A stretch of 39,289 bases of DNA, taken from Planctomycetota bacterium (lineage in GTDB: Bacteria; Planctomycetota; Planctomycetia; Gemmatales; Gemmataceae). The notes below the pieces were generated by a model that searched no databases, had not been told where the DNA came from, and saw only the letters and a program-made list of their open reading frames with translations. The stretch is taken from the NCBI GenBank assembly GCA_016873095.1, contig VGYC01000054.1, positions 1 through 39,289 on the forward strand. The letters run 5' to 3'. Position 1 is the first letter of the stretch. Each line of letters opens with the position of its first letter. This document shows, in pieces, positions 34,445 to 39,289 of the stretch. The position numbers and the translations under genes were made by a program.

Positions 34445-35659
34445 ATGCACAGTGTTTTCTTGACGGCGTTGCTGTCGGGGACGGCGTTGGCGCCGGCCCA
34501 TGAGCCATTCGGGGGTTATGCCGGATATGACGGCCGACACCCACAGGTCGCTCCCTTGCGACCCTACTGCCCCCCGGGCGGGCCCTGTCCCGGCGCCATG
34601 CCGGCCGCCTGTCCTGCCGGCATGCCTCAGGGCGTGCCGCACGTTCCCTGCTTTCCGGTGTTCGGTGGAGTCCTCGTCGGTGAGGACTCCGACCGGCTTG
34701 ACGACATCGACCGCACTCTCGACCAGCTTCGCAAGCTCATCAAGGACCTCAGCCATCGACTGGGCCGGCTGGATGATCGCCAGGATCGCAACGACAGCCA
34801 GGTCAAGACACGCCTGGACGCCAGCGAGAAGGCCATCACCCAGCTCACCATTGGTCAGGAAGAACTGCACGACATGATCGAAACGTTCGAGGCCAAGCTC
34901 AGCGAGCGCGTCAAGTTGCTGTCCAAGACCCTGGATTTCCGGATCATGGAAGAGCGGCTGCGGAATGGCATGGAAGCCCTGAAGGACCGCGAGAAGACGC
35001 TGGAAGTCAGCCTGCGCTTGAAGGAGATCGAGAGCGATATCCGGCAGGGCCGCGACGCTTTCCAGCGCGAACTGAAGCAGATCGAAGACAAGTTCGCCGC
35101 CGTTCAGGCCCGCAAGTCCGAGGACGCCGAAGCGCGTGCTCAGCTTCGCGGCTGCGAGGAGAAGATCGCCTCGTTCCAGGCCATCAAGGCCCGGCTGGAT
35201 GCGGTCGAAACCCGCATCACCGAATCCCAGGCGGAGCGTGCTTCCGGCCAGATCGACCGCGTGGAAAAGGACTTTGGCCGATTGCATGAAGACTTCCGGG
35301 CCATCGACAGGCGCATCCAGGAAATTGAAGGCCGGATCAAGTCGAATCCGGTACCTGGTCCAAATCAGGGCTACCAGCTGCCGGCCAACCGCGCGCTGGT
35401 CGTCGTCAACCTGCCGCAGGGCGCCAGGCTTTACCTCGAAGGCAAGTTGACGAAGGGCGACGCCACTCTGCGTGCTTTCGTCACGCCCGACCTGGAGTCC
35501 AGTGCGACCTACTCCTACACGCTCAAGGCTGAGATTCAGCGCGACGGGCGCATCGAAGCGCACACGCGCACCGTCTACTTCCGTGCCGGCAACGAGATCC
35601 GCGTGGACTTCGTCGCCATACCGGAAAGCATGCCGGCGGCTGTCCGCAACGGCAACTGA
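34445..35659 (+). CDS. Exported coiled-coil protein with C-terminal TIGR03000-type domain
   Basis: A 404-residue protein. A short signal-like start (MHSVFLTALLSGTALAPAHE) is followed by a Cys/Pro/Gly-rich segment (about 38-68, four cysteines) and a long heptad-rich coiled coil (about 80-310, e.g. DIDRTLDQLRKLIKDLSHRL). The final 80 residues match the planctomycete TIGR03000 domain in style: ALVVVNLPQGARLYLEGKLT, AFVTPDLESSATYSYTLKAE, TVYFRAGNEIRVDF. TIGR03000 is a small beta domain of unknown role found at the end of planctomycete exported proteins. The coiled coil suggests an oligomeric surface or periplasmic spacer. It ends before a clear terminator. Confidence 0.8.
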   Translation: MHSVFLTALLSGTALAPAHEPFGGYAGYDGRHPQVAPLRPYCPPGGPCPGAMPAACPAGMPQGVPHVPCFPVFGGVLVGEDSDRLDDIDRTLDQLRKLIKDLSHRLGRLDDRQDRNDSQVKTRLDASEKAITQLTIGQEELHDMIETFEAKLSERVKLLSKTLDFRIMEERLRNGMEALKDREKTLEVSLRLKEIESDIRQGRDAFQRELKQIEDKFAAVQARKSEDAEARAQLRGCEEKIASFQAIKARLDAVETRITESQAERASGQIDRVEKDFGRLHEDFRAIDRRIQEIEGRIKSNPVPGPNQGYQLPANRALVVVNLPQGARLYLEGKLTKGDATLRAFVTPDLESSATYSYTLKAEIQRDGRIEAHTRTVYFRAGNEIRVDFVAIPESMPAAVRNGN

Positions 35660-35985
35660 GATAACCATCACACAGCGTGGTAAGTCGATGATGGCGCGTC
35701 CGGCTTCGAGCCGGGCGCGCCTTGTTATTTCTGCTCCCGATTCGACGCATGTGGACTGACGCTTGACCGGCAAGCCGCTATTTGGGGCGCCGCTTTGCGG
35801 AAGCTGCATGTGCGGTCACGGGATGAATATTTAACAATTCGAGAGAATTTCTGTTTTCCTTTTGCCTATTTTCGGGTATTCTCTATCCCTTCATCGAGGA
35901 GTTCTGAGGTCGGGGACCCGGTGCGTTGCCCCGTTGCCGTTGGACCGGCTGGCCAAGGCCAAAACGGCTACCAAGGAGGATGCCC
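35660..35985. other. Intergenic region with terminator, upstream of the hydrolase gene
   Basis: 326 bp with the terminator at 35693-35731 and a notably AT-rich stretch around 35825-35895 that probably holds the hydrolase promoter; TTGCCT/TATCCC near 35862-35890 is possible but weak. No gene is convincing. Confidence 0.35.
35693..35731 (+). terminator. Rho-independent terminator
   Basis: GGCGCG-T-CCGGCT, loop TCG, AGCCGG-G-CGCGCC gives a 13-bp stem (one T-G wobble), then TTGTTATTTCT. It lies 34 bases after the stop of the coiled-coil gene and is the clearest terminator in the window. Confidence 0.85.
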
Positions 35986-37029
35986 GTGGTTTGGTTTTGG
36001 GTTGCTTTGAGCGCCTGCACAATCGTTGTTCTGCTCGCATATCTCGGTCACCGATACGTGCTGCGTCGGTACTTGCCCCCAACCATGCGCATCTTCCAGG
36101 AGAAGCCCCTCTTCGTCATCCCCTTCGGCCAGCCCACCAGCGATGCCGAGACCGTTTCTTTCCGCACGACCAACAACCTTACCTTGCAAGGCTGCTACCT
36201 CAAGACGGTCGGTCCGCGCAAGGGCGTGATTCTGTTCGGTCTCGAGTTCGGCTCGAACCGCTGGTCGAGTTCGCCGTACTGTGATTTCCTGCGCGAGGAA
36301 GGCTTTGACATCTTCGCCTTCGAGGTTCGCAATCAGGGGGATAGCGATTCATTGCCCGGCTACGAACCGCTGCAATGGGTGACGGATTACGAGGTGGAAG
36401 ACTACCGCGCGGCCCTGGCATATCTGAAGTCGCGGCCGGACGCCGACCCGCGCGGCATCGGCCTGTTCGGCATCAGCAAGGGCGGTAGCGCCGGCCTGCT
36501 CGCCGCCGTCGACGATCCCTATGTCCGCTGCTTCGTCACCGACGGCATCTTCGCGGCCCATACCACCATGGTGCCGTACATGCAGAAGTGGATCCTCATC
36601 TATTGCCGCAGCTCACGCATCGCCCAGGCCGTGCCCGGCTGGTATTACCGTCTCATGGGCCTGATCGCCATCCGCCGCACCGAGAAGGAGCGCAACTGCC
36701 ACTTTCCGCATCTGGAGCACGTCATTCACCAGCTGGCGCCGCGCCCGCTGCTGATGATCCACGGCGGCGGTGATAACTACATCAAGCCCGAGATGGCCAA
36801 GGCGCTGTTCGATCTCGCCGGCAATCCCAAGGAGTTCTGGCTGGTCGAAAACGCCAAGCACAACCAGGCGTTCCAGCTGGCCAACGGAACCTACAAGGAA
36901 CGTGTCCGGTCCTTCTTCCTCAAGCACCTCGCCGCCCCGACCGCCATTCTCCATCAGGCCCACGGCGTCAACGGACTGCCCGCCAAGGAGTTGACTCCCG
37001 CCGCAGTCGAAGTGAGTCGCGCGTCCTGA
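35986..37029 (+). CDS. Membrane-anchored alpha/beta hydrolase
   Basis: About 347 residues. An N-terminal helix (about 2-21) anchors the protein. The hydrolase fold follows with RKGVILFGLEFGSNRWS (oxyanion region), the nucleophile elbow G162-I-S164-K-G166, the acid D263 (HGGGDNYI) and the base H292 (ENAKHNQAF), all in order. It looks like an active serine esterase or peptidase; the substrate is unknown. Start choice: AAGGAGG (35973-35979) touches the ATG at 35980, leaving no spacing, while GTG 35986 sits six bases downstream of it and is preferred. ATG 35980 would add two residues. Confidence 0.8.
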   Translation: MVWFWVALSACTIVVLLAYLGHRYVLRRYLPPTMRIFQEKPLFVIPFGQPTSDAETVSFRTTNNLTLQGCYLKTVGPRKGVILFGLEFGSNRWSSSPYCDFLREEGFDIFAFEVRNQGDSDSLPGYEPLQWVTDYEVEDYRAALAYLKSRPDADPRGIGLFGISKGGSAGLLAAVDDPYVRCFVTDGIFAAHTTMVPYMQKWILIYCRSSRIAQAVPGWYYRLMGLIAIRRTEKERNCHFPHLEHVIHQLAPRPLLMIHGGGDNYIKPEMAKALFDLAGNPKEFWLVENAKHNQAFQLANGTYKERVRSFFLKHLAAPTAILHQAHGVNGLPAKELTPAAVEVSRAS

Positions 37030-37257
37030 GCATCCCACATCACACCACCGTGATCGCCACGGTATCCGTATCGGTCCTGGGCCAGTGTTGACCTGGTCTT
37101 CGCAGGTGAGTCGGCGGCAATGTGCCTCTCGACGATTCGACGTCTCGACGGTGTCGAGCAGAAGATGGCTCGCATGTCTCGCGATTTCGCCAACGATGCG
37201 CCGCCGAGCGTGTTTCAAGGAGGGGACAGGTCATTGTCACTGCGAAGGAGTCTTGTC

Positions 37258-37839
37258 ATGGGCAATCAGGGTTTTGGTGCGAAAAAGCTGGTGTGTCTGA
37301 GTCTGATGTCGCTTGTTTTCGCATCATGGGCCACGCCCGTGAGTGCTCGTCCGCCCCAGGCGCCCAAGGCGGCGCGGGCAGCCCAAGCTGGCGCAATGCC
37401 AGACCTGACGACCGAGATTCATCATTTGGTGGATCTGCTGGCTCGGTCGGGTAACATGCAAAAAGGCGTCCAAAACCACGTGTACCAGGCCCTGCATCAG
37501 CTCCTGCTGGCCATGCGGCATGGGGGAATGAATTCCGACGGCTTCGCAAACGACAAACGCAATGGCAGCGGTCGTAGCGCCAAGGGCAAAGCCGCGGTCA
37601 GCAAGAACAACAAGGGCGGCAAGAAGAATGGCGGTAAGGTCACCAATTTCGCCAGCGGTGCCGGCAAACGGGCAGCCGGCAAGTCAGGCAAAGGCCCAAC
37701 GGCTGGCATGGTTAACGCCGCCCGGATGCCTTTCAATTCATTTCAGATGGTGCAGGGTTTTCAGCTAACCCAGGCTCCCGCCCAGGCCGGCAAGCGTGCG
37801 GCAACCACCGCGAAAGGACGCAAGCCAGCGAGAAAGTAG
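37258..37839 (+). CDS. Small exported, strongly basic protein
   Basis: A 193-residue protein from ATG 37258, chosen because AAGGAG stands seven bases upstream; the frame is open 46 codons earlier. A signal peptide is clear (KKLVCLSLMSLVFASWATPVSARP), with a likely cut after VSA. The mature part has a short helical region (LTTEIHHLVDLLARSGNMQKGVQ) and then a long Lys/Gly/Ala/Asn-rich tail (about 100-165) that resembles histone-H1-like or cell-wall-binding tails. It may bind nucleic acid or an acidic polymer outside the cytoplasm, but no family is recognised. It stands alone. Confidence 0.65.
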   Translation: MGNQGFGAKKLVCLSLMSLVFASWATPVSARPPQAPKAARAAQAGAMPDLTTEIHHLVDLLARSGNMQKGVQNHVYQALHQLLLAMRHGGMNSDGFANDKRNGSGRSAKGKAAVSKNNKGGKKNGGKVTNFASGAGKRAAGKSGKGPTAGMVNAARMPFNSFQMVQGFQLTQAPAQAGKRAATTAKGRKPARK

Positions 37840-37935
37840 TAGGCCGGACCGGCGGTTTTCCATCAAGCAAATAGTGAGGTCGCCCAGGCAAGGCGGCCGT
37901 ACCAGGGCGCGATCGTCTTTCTGAAGACTGAAAAC

Positions 37936-39192
37936 TCAATGATTGAAGATGAACTCAGGACAGTTCAGCAACGTCCAGAGAAGGTCTTCGAGGCCCTCCT
38001 GGCGGGTGGGGGCGGAGGAGAGCAGACTCGCGATGGTCACTTCTTCGCGGGCATTGGGCAGACGTGATAGCGTGGCCAGGTACAGCTCCCGGGCAATTTC
38101 CAGGTTGCTCTTCTTTGCGGCGAGCAGGCGGGCGACGCGACCGGTCTTGTCGGTCAGCTTCGCATGCAGTGTTTCGCTGTTGATGAGGTGCAACGCCTGT
38201 CGAAGGTCCGGCGCGCTGGCGCGGGCGCACTCGCATGTCGAGGTGCGGATCGGCCGGCCGAATGTCTCCAGGAAATACGACACGACCGACGGATCGGGCA
38301 AGGCGATGGCCCGTGTCCCCGGTGCCACGCCGGTGAACTTCTCATCCACGCCGGCCGCCTGGTTGATGGCGTCGAGCAGCACCTCCGCCTGCATGCGCCG
38401 AGGCCGGAAGTGCGTGAAGAACGTGCCATCGGCATCGCGCTTCGGAGCAATCTCGGAGGCAAGCTGATACGCGCGCGAGTTGCACAGCGTCCGCAGCAAA
38501 TGCTTCAAGTCGAAGTTGTGAGCGACGAAATCCTTGGCCAGCGCGTCGAGCAGCGCGGGATGCGATGCCGGATTGGTCGCCCGCAGATCGTCGATCGGCT
38601 CGACCAGGCCCCGGCCGAAGAGATAGCCCCAGTAACGGTTGACGATGTTGCGGGCGAAGAACGCGTTGTCCCTGGCTGTCAGCCAGGCTGCGAGGGCTTC
38701 GCGGCTATCGTCGCCGGGCTTCGTCTGGACGGCGTCCTGCCCCAGCGGCCGGGGGTAGATGGCTCGTTCGGTTCCGGGGAAGCGCATGATGCCCTTGCCG
38801 GACAGGCTGACCGACTGGCTGCCGCCGAACTGGCCCTCCTCCTTGGTGTCCTTGCGCTGCACACGCGTGAAGAACGCAGCCATGCCGTAGTAGTCGTCCT
38901 GGCTCCAGACCTCGAATGGATGATGATGGCACTTGGCGCACTGCAGGCGGATGCCGAGAAAGATCTGCGTCGTCGTCTCGGCCAGGTCTTCCGGGTTGGT
39001 GTCGATGAAGTAGTAGGCGACCGGGCCGTTGGTGTAGAGGTTGCCGCGGGCCGTGAGCAACTCGCGGACCATGCCGTCGAGCGGGCGGTTGTCGCGCAAC
39101 CCTTGCCGCAGCCAGCCGTTGAAACTCTTGAGCCCCTTCTCGCCGAGCGCCCGGCGATGGGCGCGAAGCAGGTCGCCCCACTTGAGCGACCA
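37936..39192 (-). pseudogene. DUF1549/DUF1553 protein, 5' part cut off by an insertion
   Basis: About 419 codons of a planctomycete DUF1549-DUF1553 protein, a family of large exported proteins often paired with DUF1501 sulfatase-like genes. The DUF1549 end is visible as WSLKWGDLLRAHRRALGEKG (from 39192), then LRDNRPLDGMVRELL and RLQCAKCHHHPFEVWSQDDY. DUF1553 follows (NRYWGYLFGRGLVEPIDDL; ETFGRP; NSETLH; LYLATLSRLPNAREE; LLNCPEFIFNH). The frame is stopped by a TGA at 39202-39204, only three codons before W, where family members continue. A TTG at 39099 is inside the domain and is not a real start. The stop codon lies in a GAAAACTCA-type spacer repeat. Confidence 0.7.
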
Positions 39193-39289
39193 GGTAACCG
39201 TTCACGCCTTGGCCAGCAATGGTGCTGGTTTTCCAGCCATTTGGGCTTCGACGGCGGTTGTCAGCCATGCAAAAGCATTGTGTGACTGG
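39193..39289 (-). mobile_element. End of an insertion sequence (probably IS66-like), partial
   Basis: On the plus strand the element begins at 39193/39194 with GTAACCGTTCACGCC, which has the 5'-GTAA start known for IS66-family inverted repeats. On the minus strand a frame enters from the window edge, reads QSHNAFAWLTTAVEAQMAGK and ends AKA-TGA at 39202-39204. That is like the C-terminus of an IS66 transposase (x-N-x-F/Y-A-W/Y-L). The stop lies inside the terminal repeat. The other end and target duplication are outside the window, so the family call is tentative. Confidence 0.45.

Noticed and set aside
34379-35809. 476-codon minus-strand frame
   Set aside because: Antisense to the coiled-coil/TIGR03000 gene, which has a start site, signal-like N-terminus and terminator.
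37936-39099. Intact 387-aa gene starting with TTG at 39099
   Set aside because: The codons upstream to 39192 still encode DUF1549 sequence, so this TTG is internal and the gene is truncated.

Overview
The window looks like a chromosomal stretch of a GC-rich planctomycete, most likely of the Gemmata/Gemmataceae type. The support is family content: a DUF1549/DUF1553 protein with a CxxCHxHPFE-type motif, a DUF1559-type protein, a TIGR03067 domain joined to a DUF1080 (3-keto-disaccharide hydrolase-like) domain, a TIGR03000-type C-terminal domain, a secreted WD40 protein, and several proteins that begin with a four-cysteine ribbon. These assignments come from reading the sequence; no search was run.

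Layout. 1-96 is the tail of an unknown gene. 328-1902 (-) is a B12-binding-type radical SAM protein. 2220-4335 (+) holds an exported repeat protein and two tiny proteins, one a zinc ribbon. 4398-11828 is a seven-gene minus-strand block: WD40 protein, GNAT acetyltransferase, two complementary M16 peptidase subunits, a nucleotidyltransferase-like protein, the TIGR03067-DUF1080 protein and an Ntn-hydrolase asparaginase. Then come acetyl-CoA synthetase (+) and a 127-aa orphan framed by inverted palindromic repeats. They are followed by a GNAT-aminotransferase fusion (-), tatC with a very large first loop, a CobA-HemD fusion, cinA (-) and a membrane-anchored LolA-like protein.

22560-25925 is an arginine-biosynthesis operon (argB-argD-argF) with a good sigma-70-type promoter, a leader hairpin and an argD-argF inverted repeat. 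After it lies a 659-bp gene-free patch full of small duplications, including a 75-bp copy of part of the neighbouring SnoaL-like gene. 26585-28680 (-) is a three-gene set (luciferase-like monooxygenase, PepSY membrane protein, SnoaL-like protein). 29010-32615 (-) is a 1201-aa DUF1559-type membrane protein. An MFS transporter, a coiled-coil TIGR03000 protein with a clear terminator, an alpha/beta hydrolase and a small basic exported protein follow (all +).

The right edge holds the 3' part of a DUF1549/DUF1553 gene whose 5' part appears to be cut off by an insertion sequence, probably IS66-like, entering from outside the window.

No rRNA, tRNA, CRISPR array or prophage was seen. I did not find an obvious multi-gene new system. 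The most unusual items are the GNAT-aminotransferase fusion, the split-active-site M16 pair, the enlarged TatC, the repeat-framed orphan gene and the insertion junction at 39193.
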